NCBI RefSeq assembly: GCF_030818655.1 | Contig: NZ_JAUTAN010000001.1 | Span: 3,658,001 to 3,722,000 of the forward strand | Direction: 5' to 3' | Source: Nocardioides zeae | Lineage (GTDB): Bacteria > Actinomycetota > Actinomycetes > Propionibacteriales > Nocardioidaceae | DNA length: 64,000 nt | Shown: positions 27,251-35,291 of the stretch, piece by piece | Layout: every line of letters begins with the position of its first letter | Numbering within the stretch: the stretch's first letter is position 1 | Notes under the pieces: generated by a model | Database searches by the model: none | What the model was told of the DNA's origin: nothing | Seen by the model: the letters and a program-made list of their open reading frames with translations, nothing else | Program-made: the position numbers and the translations under genes

Positions 27251-28246
27251 TCAGGGCGTCGCCATGAGGCGCTTGGCCCCGGCCGGCCACCACTGGCCGG
27301 CCGGCGGCCCCCCGTTGCAGGTGCCGTCGGACTCGCCCGGGCGCTTGATCCACGCGACGAAGTCGATGCTCTTCGCGTTCACCACCCGCGTCGTCATGCC
27401 GAGCCGGGCCGACGTCGGGTTGCACCACTGGCCGTCCGCCGGTGCGCCGGCGCCGTTGCGCGAGGAGTCGACGAGCACGGTCTTGTTGCGGGCACCGCGC
27501 TTCGCCAGCTCCGCGACCACCTGCTGCCCGTAGGCGCCCACCGTGTTGGTGCGCTGGTAGTTGCTGACGTTGACCGCCACCCCGCGGGCGTAGGCGATCC
27601 CGGCCTGCGCGATCCGGTCGGCCATGACGGAGGCCGGCTGCCAGGAGGAGTGCCCGGCGTCGAGGTAGACCCACACCCCGGCCGCCTGGAGCTGCTGCGC
27701 GGCGTACCGGATCAGCGGCAGCCAGCTCTCCTGCCCGCTGCAGGAGCCGAGCAGCGCGAGCGCGTCGGGCTCGAGCACGGCGACGGCGCGGGAGCCCTTG
27801 AGCCCCGCGGCGACCTCGCGGATCCACGAGCGGTACGTCGTCGCGTCGAACCCGCCCGCCGAGTGGCCCCCGCAGTCGCGCCCCGGCAGGGCGTAGATGG
27901 CGACGAGCGGGGTCCTGGCGCTCCGCACGCCGAGGTCGCCCCAGGCCTTCGCCGTCGACCGGGCCCGGGAGACCGGCAGCGCGGAGGTGAACCACCGCGC
28001 CTGGGCGACGCCGGCGATGGGCTTGAACGCCGCATCCTTCGCCGCGGCCTTCATCGCGAGGCTGGAGGGGTCGACGAGGAGCCCGCGGGTCAGCCGGGGG
28101 TCGAGCGCCGCCGGAGCGGCGGCGGGCGCTGCCGCGGCGGCCGGGGACGCCCCGGCGACGGGCGTGCCGCCGGGGGAGAGGAGGCTCAGGAGCAGGGTGA
28201 CGACCGCGACGCCGGCGACCGTCCAGGGCGCGCGGCGCGGGGACAT
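27251..28246 (-). CDS. Secreted glycoside hydrolase family 6 (endoglucanase-like)
   Basis: A 331-residue exported protein. Signal peptide: PRRAPWTVAGVAVVTLLLSLLSPG, cleavage probably after an Ala-rich stretch, followed by an Ala/Pro linker. GH6 inverting cellulase motifs are visible: VAIYALPGRDCGGHSAGG (acid/base Asp region), AVAVLEPDALALL (Asp), VYLDAGHSSW, VNVSNYQRT and VLVDSSRNGAG. Cys pairs fit the family disulfides. It has no carbohydrate-binding module, so soluble beta-1,4-glucan or a cell-wall role are both possible. Confidence 0.9.
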   Translation of the reverse strand: MSPRRAPWTVAGVAVVTLLLSLLSPGGTPVAGASPAAAAAPAAAPAALDPRLTRGLLVDPSSLAMKAAAKDAAFKPIAGVAQARWFTSALPVSRARSTAKAWGDLGVRSARTPLVAIYALPGRDCGGHSAGGFDATTYRSWIREVAAGLKGSRAVAVLEPDALALLGSCSGQESWLPLIRYAAQQLQAAGVWVYLDAGHSSWQPASVMADRIAQAGIAYARGVAVNVSNYQRTNTVGAYGQQVVAELAKRGARNKTVLVDSSRNGAGAPADGQWCNPTSARLGMTTRVVNAKSIDFVAWIKRPGESDGTCNGGPPAGQWWPAGAKRLMATP

Positions 28247-28338
28247 GGGCGGAGCGTACGGCGCCCCTCACCCGGGCACGGCCCCCTTGGCCGTTCCTTG
28301 GGCGTTCCTTGGCCGAGCGCACCGGTCGGCGTACGCTC

Positions 28339-28350
28339 GCGATATATCGC
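28339..28350. promoter_or_regulatory. 12-bp palindrome before the PadR-DUF1707 pair
   Basis: GCGATATATCGC, a perfect palindrome and an island of A/T in very GC-rich DNA, lies 22 bp before the PadR ATG. ATAT-cored sites like this are commonly bound by PadR-type autorepressors, so self-regulation is the simple reading. Confidence 0.6.
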
Positions 28351-28372
28351 CGACTGTCGATGAGGAGCTGTC

Positions 28373-29122
28373 ATGTGGAACGACCCCGAGGACGACCCGG
28401 AGCGTGACGACGACACCGGTGAGGGCACCGGTCAGCGGCGTCGCGGTGGATCCGACCGGTTCGGTGGCGGAGAGTGGGCCGCCTGGGGCGAGGCGCTGTC
28501 CTCGTTCGGTCCGCCGCAGCCCGGCCGACGCGGGCCGCGTCCCGGTCGGGGTCCGGGTCGCGGCAGCGGCCGCCCCGGTCGCCCCGGCGGCCGCCACGGC
28601 CAACCGGTGCCGCCGTGGATGGCGGCGCTGCTCGGCTTCGACGCCCCGGCCGAGCGTCCCCGGCCGAGCGGACCGCGCGTCAAGCGCGGCGACGTGCGCG
28701 CGGCGATCCTCGACGTGCTGTCCGAGGAGCCGCGCAACGGCTACCAGGTCATCAACGAGATCGCGGAGCGCTCCCACGGCGAGTGGAAGCCCTCGCCGGG
28801 CTCGGTCTACCCGACGATCCAGCAGTTGGAGGACGAGGGCCTCGTCGTCGCCGACGAGCCCGTGGGACGACGCACGCTCACCCTGACGGCGGAGGGGCGG
28901 GAGTACGTCGCGGCCCACGCCGACGAGCTCGCCGCCGTCTGGCGGCCGTTCGCCCCGCCGGAGCCGGACCCGCAGGGTGCGCTCCCCGAGATCGGGCAGG
29001 TCATGAGCGCCCTGTGGCAGATCGTCGCGACCGGGACCGACGCGCAGCGCAAGCAGGCGCTGGAGGTGCTGGCCGACGCACGCCGCCGTCTCTACGGGAT
29101 CCTGGCCGAGGGCGACAAGTGA
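28373..29122 (+). CDS. PadR family transcriptional regulator with long disordered N-terminus
   Basis: 249 residues. The first 80 or so are Gly/Arg/Pro-rich and disordered (RRGPRPGRGPGRGSGRPGRP). PPWMAALLGFD is followed by the winged helix (VRAAILDVLSEEPRNGYQVINEIAERS, then PSPGSVYPTIQQLEDEGLV and GRRTLTLTAEGREYV). The C-terminal helix follows (LPEIGQVMSALWQI, QRKQALEVLADARRRLYGIL). An AGGAG site precedes the ATG. The stop overlaps the start of the DUF1707 gene (GTGA), so the two are coupled. Confidence 0.9.
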   Translation: MWNDPEDDPERDDDTGEGTGQRRRGGSDRFGGGEWAAWGEALSSFGPPQPGRRGPRPGRGPGRGSGRPGRPGGRHGQPVPPWMAALLGFDAPAERPRPSGPRVKRGDVRAAILDVLSEEPRNGYQVINEIAERSHGEWKPSPGSVYPTIQQLEDEGLVVADEPVGRRTLTLTAEGREYVAAHADELAAVWRPFAPPEPDPQGALPEIGQVMSALWQIVATGTDAQRKQALEVLADARRRLYGILAEGDK

Positions 29123-29541
29123 CCGACCTGCGCCTCTCCGACGCGGAGCGCGCCGAGGCGGCGCAGGTGCTCGGTGAGCACCACGTCGCGGGACGGCTGG
29201 ACGTCGAGGAGCACGAGGAGCGGGTGGCGCAGGTGTGGACGGCGCGGTACGCCGCGGACCTCCGCCCGCTGTTCGACGACCTGCCCGCTCCGCACCCCGC
29301 GGCGATCGGGGGCTCGCCGGTGCGGCGGGCCGATGACGGGGTGGACTGGAACGCCCCCCGGCACGACGTGGTCCGCCGCCGACCCCCGGGTCGGGCGGCG
29401 CGCCGTACCTGGTCGGCCGGCCTCGGGGTCGTGCTCCTCGTGGTGTTCGGCCTCACCGCCCTCGGCGAGGTGGGCGGCCTCCTCGTGCTGCTGCCGCTCG
29501 CGGTGGTGTTCGCCTTCCTGTTCGCCCGCCGGGCGACCTGA
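29119..29541 (+). CDS. DUF1707 membrane protein
   Basis: 140 residues. The N-terminal DUF1707 motif is LRLSDAERAEAAQVLGEHHVAGRLDVEEHEERVAQVWTARY in three readable parts (LSDAERAEAAQVL, HHVAGRLDVEEHEERV, ARYAADLRPLFDDLP). Two adjacent membrane segments close the protein (WSAGLGVVLLVVFGLTAL and LLVLLPLAVVFAFLF). DUF1707 proteins are small actinobacterial proteins of unknown function, often paired with PadR regulators. Ends before a shared terminator. Confidence 0.85.
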   Translation: MTDLRLSDAERAEAAQVLGEHHVAGRLDVEEHEERVAQVWTARYAADLRPLFDDLPAPHPAAIGGSPVRRADDGVDWNAPRHDVVRRRPPGRAARRTWSAGLGVVLLVVFGLTALGEVGGLLVLLPLAVVFAFLFARRAT

Positions 29542-29545
29542 CGAC

Positions 29546-29586
29546 GACGCCCCCGCACTCCCGGGGTGACGGGAGGCGGGGGCGTC
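29546..29586. terminator. Hairpin between convergent DUF1707 and YceI genes
   Basis: GACGCCCCCGC pairs with GCGGGGGCGTC and an inner CTCCC with GGGAG, forming a long GC stem 5 bp after the DUF1707 stop. It can serve both strands; no T-run follows. Confidence 0.8.
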
Positions 29587-29630
29587 GGTGGGTGCCCCGT
29601 CGGGGTGCGACGGGACCGCGCGGGGGTCGC

Positions 29631-30242
29631 TCAGGCGGACTGGACCGCGGAGATGTCGAACTCGAGCTTGACCTTCTCCGAGATGAGCACGCCGCCGGTC
29701 TCGAGGGCCGCGTTGTAGGTCAGGCCCCAGTCCTTGCGGTTGATGGTGACGCCACCCTCGAAGCCGATGCGCACGTTGCCGAACGGGTCGCGGGCCGAGC
29801 CGGTCTGCTCGAGCTCGACGGTGACGGGCTTCGTGACGTCCTTGATGGTGAGGTCGCCCGTGACGAGCCAGGTGTCGGCGTCCTCGCGCTCGACCTTGGT
29901 CGAGACGAAGGTGATGTTGGGGAACACGTCGGCCTGGAAGAAGTCGCCGGTCTGCAGGTGACCGTCACGGTCCGCGTTGCCCGTGTCGATGCTGGCGGCC
30001 TTGAGGGTGATGTCCACCTTCGAGTTGGCCGGGACGGCCGTGTCGACGTGCGCCGTGCCCTCGAACTCCTTGAAGGAGCCGCGCACCGTCGTCACCATCG
30101 CGTGGCGCACGGAGAAGCCGAAGCGCGTGTGCGTGATGTCGAGGGCGTAGTCACCCGCGATGTCGTCGAGCAGCGTGGTGGGGGCGTCGAAGTCGGACGC
30201 GGACGGGGTGTCGGTGGTGGTCTTGCGGTTGAAGATGCCCAT
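29631..30242 (-). CDS. YceI family lipid-binding protein
   Basis: A 203-residue lipocalin-like protein (YceI domain residues 30-200): GDYALDITHTRFGFSVRHAM, VRGSFKEFEGTAHVD, LKAASIDTGNADRDGHLQTGDFFQADVFPNITF and GDLTIKDVTKPVTVELE. YceI proteins bind polyisoprenoids or amphipathic lipids. There is no signal peptide, so this copy is cytoplasmic, as in many actinobacteria. A MarR-like operator lies 36 bp before the start. Confidence 0.92.
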   Translation of the reverse strand: MGIFNRKTTTDTPSASDFDAPTTLLDDIAGDYALDITHTRFGFSVRHAMVTTVRGSFKEFEGTAHVDTAVPANSKVDITLKAASIDTGNADRDGHLQTGDFFQADVFPNITFVSTKVEREDADTWLVTGDLTIKDVTKPVTVELEQTGSARDPFGNVRIGFEGGVTINRKDWGLTYNAALETGGVLISEKVKLEFDISAVQSA

Positions 30243-30278
30243 GGTGCGGTCCTCCGGGGGATGGTCTGTGGCGTTCTA

Positions 30279-30292
30279 GTTGAACTTTCAAC
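30279..30292. promoter_or_regulatory. 14-bp operator candidate before yceI
   Basis: GTTGAACTTTCAAC: perfect 6-bp arms around CT. It is the same architecture as the palindrome at 5723. MarR regulators next to actinobacterial YceI genes favour TTGAA-N2-TTCAA sites, but no MarR gene lies in this window. Confidence 0.6.
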
Positions 30293-30370
30293 AGAAACCG
30301 TACTCCGGTCCGGTTGAAGCGTCAAGCCCCGGCGGGGGAGCGGTCGGTGGACCCCCGGTGAAATGCAGAC

Positions 30371-30402
30371 GGAGCCGCTGCCCCGGCTGGGGCAGCGGCT
30401 CC
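30371..30402. terminator. Strong hairpin terminator after the 45-residue gene
   Basis: GGAGCCGCTGCCCC and GGGGCAGCGGCTCC form a perfect 14-bp stem with a GGCT loop, 28 bp past the stop of the small minus-strand gene. There is no clear T-run. Confidence 0.85.
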
Positions 30403-30429
30403 GACGTGGAGTGGTGGGTGCGGTGTGCG

Positions 30430-30567
30430 TCAGGCGGCGGCCGGTCGGGCGACGGCCGACGAGGCCGAGGTCCAGCGAGCCTCCATGCGCGTGCGGCCCT
30501 TGATGTCCGTGACCTTGACCCAGGTCATGGCGGGCGCGGAGCGGCGGTCCTGTGCGACGTTGTGCAT
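30430..30567 (-). CDS. 45-residue small protein of unknown function
   Basis: A short frame with a near-perfect ribosome site (AGGAGGTG, 5 bp before ATG 30567), its own downstream hairpin and an AT-rich upstream region with a TATCTT -10-like box. The protein begins MHNVAQDRRSAPAMTWVKV and continues TDIKGRTRMEARWTS, ending in an Ala/Pro tail; it is basic and without membrane segments. It is not recognised. The strong initiation signal and own terminator are the main case for its being real. Confidence 0.65.
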   Translation of the reverse strand: MHNVAQDRRSAPAMTWVKVTDIKGRTRMEARWTSASSAVARPAAA

Positions 30568-30909
30568 GGTGACACCTCCTGTTCATGTTCCGTTCACCGA
30601 AAGATAGCCCATCGGTCGCCACTTCGGTAGTCGACGACGCCGGAATCGGCCCCGATGTGGTGCTCGTCCCCCACTGGAGGGGTGCAAACGGGCGTTGGAG
30701 AGTCGGAACCGCTCCACTTCGGGGGGTCGCGGACGGTGAACAGCGGGCGCCTGAAGGTGAACGAGAGGTGAACGACCCCGCGCACGCAACCGGAAGGGTC
30801 CGGTCGGGGCGGGGCCCGCGAGGGTGGCGGACCGTCGGTGGCCGCGCCTACGGTGCTGGTGGTGCCGCTCGGGCGCCACCCGTCTCGCCATCATTCTCGG
30901 GAGGAACAC
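30568..30909. other. Intergenic region between the small gene and the SGNH hydrolase
   Basis: 342 bp with lower GC than its surroundings in its left third. On the minus strand it should hold the promoter of the 45-residue gene (GGGCTATCTTTC just upstream). On the plus strand it ends with the GGGAGG ribosome site of the hydrolase. No convincing gene or repeat was found. Confidence 0.5.
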
Positions 30910-32031
30910 ATGGCGATCCACCCCGTCCTGTCCACCGGCCGATCGTGGGCCCGGCCCGCGGGCCGCCTGCTCGCCACCGGAGCCGGTCTCGTCCTCGCCG
31001 CAACGGCGCTCGGGAGCGGCGCCGCCGTCGCCGACCCGGTCTCGGGCTCGACCGGGACCGGCCCCGACACCGCGTCCCCGACGCCGGGCGTCTCCGGCTC
31101 CACGTCGGTCGGCGGCGGTGCCGTCGGAGCGGCGGTGCCGGCCGGGTCGTCCTACGTGGCCCTCGGCGACTCCTACTCGTCGGGCACCGGCACCCGCAGC
31201 TACCTCGAGGACGGGACGGAGTGCCTGCGCTCCACCAGTGCCTTCCCCTCGCTGCTCGCCGCGGCGAACGGCTACGCCCTCGACCTCCGCGCCTGCTCGG
31301 GATCGGTCGTCGCGGACGTCCGGGCCAACCAGCTGGGTGCGCTCGGGCCCGACACCGACCTGGTCACGCTGACCATCGGCGGCAACGACGCCGACTTCAC
31401 GGGGGTGATCACGGAGTGCGCGCTCCCGGCCTGGGCGAGCGACTGCGACGCCGCCGTCGACGGGGCCCAGTCCTTCGTGGCCTCGACGCTGCCCGCGCGG
31501 CTCTCCGGTCTCTACGCCGAGATCCGTGCCGCCGCACCGTCCGCGGAGGTCGTCGTCGCGGGCTACCCGCGGCTGTTCATGGGGGAGGACTGCGACGCCC
31601 TCACCTTCTTCTCGCCCGAGGAGCAGGCCCGCCTCAACACGACGGCCGACCAGCTCAACAGCCGCACCTCGGCCGCGGCCGCCGCGGCCGGCTTCACCTT
31701 CGTGGACCCGACGAGCGCCTTCACCGGCCACGCCGTCTGCGACGACCCGGAGTGGCTCAACGGCCTGTCCAACCCGGTCGTCGAGAGCTACCACCCCAAC
31801 GTCGCGGGCCACGCCCAGGGCTACGCGCCGCTCGTCGGTGCCGCCGTGGGCACGACGGTGACGGTCACCGACGCCGTCCTCGCCGAGGCCGCTGCCCGGG
31901 GCGGCGAGCAGGCCGCGCTGCAGGCCGAGCGCGCGCCGTACGACCGCGGGGTGAGCCCCGCCGAGGTCGACGTGGCGCAGCTCGACGAGGCCCACGACGC
32001 CGTCGAGCGGGGTGCGGCGCCCGCCGAGTGA
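30910..32031 (+). CDS. Secreted SGNH/GDSL hydrolase (lipase/esterase)
   Basis: 373 residues. A signal peptide (GRLLATGAGLVLAATALGSGAAVA) and a Ser/Thr/Gly linker precede the SGNH domain. Block I is YVALGDSYSSGTGTRS (nucleophile Ser), block III TLTIGGNDADFTGVI (Asn) and block V VVESYHPNVAGHAQGY (His); the three-acid site is complete. Paired Cys residues (ECLRST, RACSG, ECALPAWASDCDA, EDCDA, AVCDD) suit extracellular disulfides as in Streptomyces SGNH lipases. An acidic 60-residue C-terminal tail is unusual. Confidence 0.92.
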   Translation: MAIHPVLSTGRSWARPAGRLLATGAGLVLAATALGSGAAVADPVSGSTGTGPDTASPTPGVSGSTSVGGGAVGAAVPAGSSYVALGDSYSSGTGTRSYLEDGTECLRSTSAFPSLLAAANGYALDLRACSGSVVADVRANQLGALGPDTDLVTLTIGGNDADFTGVITECALPAWASDCDAAVDGAQSFVASTLPARLSGLYAEIRAAAPSAEVVVAGYPRLFMGEDCDALTFFSPEEQARLNTTADQLNSRTSAAAAAAGFTFVDPTSAFTGHAVCDDPEWLNGLSNPVVESYHPNVAGHAQGYAPLVGAAVGTTVTVTDAVLAEAAARGGEQAALQAERAPYDRGVSPAEVDVAQLDEAHDAVERGAAPAE

Positions 32032-32077
32032 CGCCCGTCGGGAACCACCGAGGGCATCGGCTCGTTGAGGTGATCTT

Positions 32078-32124
32078 GAGAGGGGTACGCCGCGGGCACC
32101 ACCTGGGGCGTACCCCGACCTCTC
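32078..32124 (+). promoter_or_regulatory. Stem-loop in the TerC leader
   Basis: GAGAGGGGTACGCC and GGGCGTACCCCgacCTCTC pair across a 14-nt loop, 34 bp before the TerC start. It is also partly in the space after the SGNH gene, so it could be that gene's terminator. A manganese-sensing leader is possible, but the yybP-ykoY consensus was not recognised. Confidence 0.5.
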
Positions 32125-32157
32125 CCTCTGTCTGAATGAACCGATCGGAGCCCGTCC

Positions 32158-33360
32158 ATGGATGTCTCCCCACTGATCTGGGGTCTCACCATCGCCGTCA
32201 TCGCAGGTCTCCTGGCCTTCGACTTCTTCTTCCACGTGCGGAAGGCCCACATCCCCACGCTGAAGGAAGCGGCGATCTGGTCGGCGATCTACGTCGGGCT
32301 CGCGGTCGCGTTCGGGTTCTTCGTGCTCTGGGAGTGGGGTTCGACGTTCGGCGGTGAGTACTTCGCCGGCTACATCACGGAGAAGGCGCTCAGCGTCGAC
32401 AACCTCTTCGTGTTCCTCATCATCATGGCGAGCTTCAAGGTGCCGCGCGAGGACCAGCAGAAGGTGCTGCTCTTCGGCATCGTGTTCGCTCTCTTCGCCC
32501 GCAGCGCGTTCATCTTCGTGGGCGCTGCGGCCATCAACAACTTCTCCTGGGTCTTCTACCTCTTCGGCGCGATCCTCATCTACACGGCGCTGTCGCTGCT
32601 GAAGGAGGAGGACGAGGAGGAGGGCGAGATCGACAACTTCGTCATCCGCCTGGCGAAGAAGTGGTTCCACACCTCGGACGAGTACGACGGCGACAAGATG
32701 TTCACCGTCGTCAACGGCAAGCGCATGCTGACGCCGATGCTGCTCGTGATGATCGCGATCGGCGGCACCGACCTGCTCTTCGCGCTCGACTCGATCCCGG
32801 CCATCTTCGGCCTCACGCAGGAGTCCTACATCGTCTTCACGGCGACGGCGTTCTCGCTCATGGGCCTGCGTCAGCTGTTCTTCCTCATCGACGGCCTGCT
32901 CGACCGCCTCGTGTTCCTGTCCTACGGCCTGGCGGTCATCCTCGGCTTCATCGGCGTGAAGCTCTTCATCCACGCCCTCCACGAGAACGAGGTCCCGTTC
33001 ATCAACGGCGGCGAGCACGTCACCGCGATCCCCGAGGTCTCGATCGCGGTCTCGCTGAGCGTCATCGTCGGCGTCCTCGCCATCACGGTCATCGCGTCGC
33101 TGCTCTCGCCCAAGGGCAAGGCGGAGTCGACGATCAAGGCGGCCAAGGCCAACGCCGAGCACTACCTCGACGGCTCCTACACGCACGACCCGGCCGAGCA
33201 CCAGCGTCTCTACGCGGTCGTCGCCGCCAAGGAGCAGCAGATCGCCGACCTGCCGGAGAAGTTCCAGCCCGAGCCGAAGGAGCGGGCCGAGCTCGACGCC
33301 CTGTTCGCCCGGGTGCACGAGGCGCACGATGACGTCGCCCCGGGCGGCAAGACCCTCTGA
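32158..33360 (+). CDS. TerC family integral membrane protein
   Basis: About 400 residues, nine or so membrane segments. Family motifs: the acidic metal-binding repeats EKALSVDNLFVFLIIMASF and GGTDLLFALDSIPAIFGLT (Asp residues within helices), then YIVFTATAFSLMGLRQLFFL. A cytoplasmic acidic loop (LLKEEDEEEGEIDNF) and a long hydrophilic C-terminal tail follow. TerC/Alx proteins export manganese, and some help load metal into secreted enzymes. No other tellurite-resistance gene is nearby. Confidence 0.92.
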   Translation: MDVSPLIWGLTIAVIAGLLAFDFFFHVRKAHIPTLKEAAIWSAIYVGLAVAFGFFVLWEWGSTFGGEYFAGYITEKALSVDNLFVFLIIMASFKVPREDQQKVLLFGIVFALFARSAFIFVGAAAINNFSWVFYLFGAILIYTALSLLKEEDEEEGEIDNFVIRLAKKWFHTSDEYDGDKMFTVVNGKRMLTPMLLVMIAIGGTDLLFALDSIPAIFGLTQESYIVFTATAFSLMGLRQLFFLIDGLLDRLVFLSYGLAVILGFIGVKLFIHALHENEVPFINGGEHVTAIPEVSIAVSLSVIVGVLAITVIASLLSPKGKAESTIKAAKANAEHYLDGSYTHDPAEHQRLYAVVAAKEQQIADLPEKFQPEPKERAELDALFARVHEAHDDVAPGGKTL

Positions 33361-33381
33361 GGTCCGTCACCCAGCACCGGC

Positions 33382-33415
33382 GGGGCCGGAGCGACCACCG
33401 GGTCGCTCCGGCCCC
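33382..33415 (+). terminator. Intrinsic terminator of TerC
   Basis: A perfect 15-bp stem, GGGGCCGGAGCGACC and GGTCGCTCCGGCCCC, with a 4-nt ACCG loop, 21 bp after the stop and followed by GTTCCGT. Confidence 0.85.
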
Positions 33416-33450
33416 GTTCCGTATCCCGGTGGTCTGCGGTCCCCCCGCTC

Positions 33451-33521
33451 GTAGTCCCTGACGTTCTGCACTCGACACGCCGTGTCCGGACGGCGACACG
33501 GTGCGGAACGTCAGGGACTAC
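33451..33521. repeat. 71-bp palindromic element, copy 2
   Basis: Same length, ends and orientation as 10430-10500. The outer arms of about 20 bp are almost unchanged; differences lie mostly in the loop (CCGTGTCCGGACGG here). It lies between convergent TerC and response regulator genes. Confidence 0.9.
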
Positions 33522-33552
33522 GTCCGCGAGGACGTCCCCGGGTGGTCGGGGT

Positions 33553-34176
33553 TCAGATCCAGCCGCGGTCCCGGGCCACGCGCGCGGCCTCGACGCGGGT
33601 GGTCGTGCCGGTCTTGCCGATGGCGGCCGAGAGGTAGTTGCGGACCGTGCCCGGCGAGAGGTGGACGCGCTCGGCGATCCGCGCGACCGGGCCACCGTCG
33701 AGGGCCACGCGCAGCACCTCCGCCTCGCGCTCGGTCAGCGGGTTGGCGCCGCCCGCCAGCGACTCCCCCGCCAGGAGGGGGTCGACGACGCGCAGGCCGG
33801 CGTGCACGCGCCGTACCGCCTCGGCGAGCTCGCCCGCCGGCGTGTCCTTGACGACGAAGCCGGCGGCCCCCGACTCGAGCGCACGCCGCAGGTAGCCCGG
33901 GCGCCCGAAGGTGGTGACCATGAGGGAGCGGGCGGTGGGTACGGCGCGGGCGAGCTCCGCCGCCGCCGCGATGCCGTCCGGGACGGCCGCGCTGCCCGGC
34001 ATCTCGATGTCGAGCAGGCAGACCTGGGCCGCGCTGCGCTCCGCGGCGGCGACCACGTCGTCGGCCCGCCCGACCTGGGCCACGACCTCGAGGTCGGGCT
34101 CGAGGTCGAGGAGCGCCGCCAGCGCGCCCCGCACGAGCGCCTGGTCGTCGGCGAGGAGGATGCGGATGGTGCTCAC
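33553..34176 (-). CDS. LuxR-type (NarL family) response regulator
   Basis: 207 residues from GTG 34176. Receiver domain: IRILLADDQALVRGALAALL (acidic pocket), LLDIEMPGSAAVPDG with the phospho-Asp in LLDIEMPG, MVTTFGRPGYL and VVKDTPAGEL with the conserved Lys. C-terminal HTH: LTEREAEVLRVALDGGPVARIAERVHLSPGTVRNYLSAAIGK. It is last of four genes with 4-bp overlaps and is phosphorylated by the kinase upstream; the likely target is this same operon. Confidence 0.94.
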   Translation of the reverse strand: MSTIRILLADDQALVRGALAALLDLEPDLEVVAQVGRADDVVAAAERSAAQVCLLDIEMPGSAAVPDGIAAAAELARAVPTARSLMVTTFGRPGYLRRALESGAAGFVVKDTPAGELAEAVRRVHAGLRVVDPLLAGESLAGGANPLTEREAEVLRVALDGGPVARIAERVHLSPGTVRNYLSAAIGKTGTTTRVEAARVARDRGWI

Positions 34177-35291
34177 CAGGCGACCTCCAGCCGTGTCCCG
34201 CCCTCGGGCCCGCAGCTCACGGTGAGGGTCCCCCCGGCGGCGCGGACGCGCTCGCCGATGCCGCGCAGCCCGTTGCCGGGCGCGTGCGGCCCGCCCCGCC
34301 CGTCGTCGGCGACGACGAGCCGGGCGTCGCCGAGCTCGACCGAGCAGCGGGACGCGCCGCTGTGCCGCACCACGTTGGTGACGGCCTCGCGGAGCACCCA
34401 GGCGACCACGATGCGGCGCCGCGGGTCGACGACGTCGGGATCGGTCGGCACGTCGGCGACGATCCCCGCCGACGTCAGGGCCTCCCGGGCGGAGGCCAGC
34501 TCGTCGCCGAGCCGGGCGACCCGCAGGCCGGACACGGTGGCCCGCACCTCCCCGAGCGCCTCCCGGCTGAGCGAGCGGATCGAGGCGATCTCGGCCTTCG
34601 CGCGCTCCGGGTCGAGGTCGACGAGCCGCTCGGCGAGCTCGGCCTTGGCGACGACGACGGTCAGGCTGTGCCCCAGCACGTCGTGGACGTCCCGGGCCAC
34701 CCGCTCCCGCTCGGCGACGAGTGCCATCTCCTCGCCGAGCTCGCGGAACAGGTCGCGCCGGTCCTCGAGCACGCGCGCGACCGCCATCGTGACGACGGTC
34801 GCGACGAGCACCGGCACGAAGAAGGCGCCCCCGGAGAACGCGTCGACGAAGGCGGCCAGCGCGGCCGTGGTCGCGACGAGGGCCCCGACCACCACCGAGG
34901 CGAGTCGCAGCGGGGCCAGGAACATGGCGTACGCCGACGTGTAGATGAACAGCCCCATGGAGGAGAGCCCCTGGAGGGCGACCCCCGCGGCGCTCAGCAC
35001 GAGGAGCACCGCCGTCCCCGCCACCGGCCACCACGACGGCAGCCGACGCTGCATCCACCCCAGGTCGGCGATGACGAAGCCGTGGACGTAGACCGCGACG
35101 AAGAGCGTCACCACGACCCACCCGGCGACCTGCTGGGAGAGCGGCCGCGGCGTCTGGAGCAGGTCGAGCACCGGGAAGAGCATGAAGACCAGCCAGACGC
35201 AGGCCATGGCCCAGCCCCAGCGGGCGCCGGGGTCCGGCGGGGGACGGTGCTGCGTCGTACCGACGGGGGAGGTCGCAGTGGCGGAGCTCAT
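34173..35291 (-). CDS. Sensor histidine kinase (HisKA_3 type)
   Basis: 372 residues: five or six N-terminal membrane segments without a large external domain, then the dimerisation helix with the phosphorylated His in ERVARDVHDVLGHSLTVVVAK. The ATPase part has EAVTNVVRHSGAS (N box), LVVADDGRGGPHAPGNGLRGIGERV and GGTLTVSCGPEGGTRLEV. This type, paired with an ABC transporter, usually senses membrane-active compounds, often through the transporter itself, as in DesK/LiaS-like systems. Overlaps both neighbours by 4 bp. Confidence 0.93.
   Translation of the reverse strand: MSSATATSPVGTTQHRPPPDPGARWGWAMACVWLVFMLFPVLDLLQTPRPLSQQVAGWVVVTLFVAVYVHGFVIADLGWMQRRLPSWWPVAGTAVLLVLSAAGVALQGLSSMGLFIYTSAYAMFLAPLRLASVVVGALVATTAALAAFVDAFSGGAFFVPVLVATVVTMAVARVLEDRRDLFRELGEEMALVAERERVARDVHDVLGHSLTVVVAKAELAERLVDLDPERAKAEIASIRSLSREALGEVRATVSGLRVARLGDELASAREALTSAGIVADVPTDPDVVDPRRRIVVAWVLREAVTNVVRHSGASRCSVELGDARLVVADDGRGGPHAPGNGLRGIGERVRAAGGTLTVSCGPEGGTRLEVAW

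Noticed and set aside
32032..32157. yybP-ykoY manganese riboswitch
   Set aside because: Only one stem-loop is visible; the conserved loop sequences of that class were not recognised.
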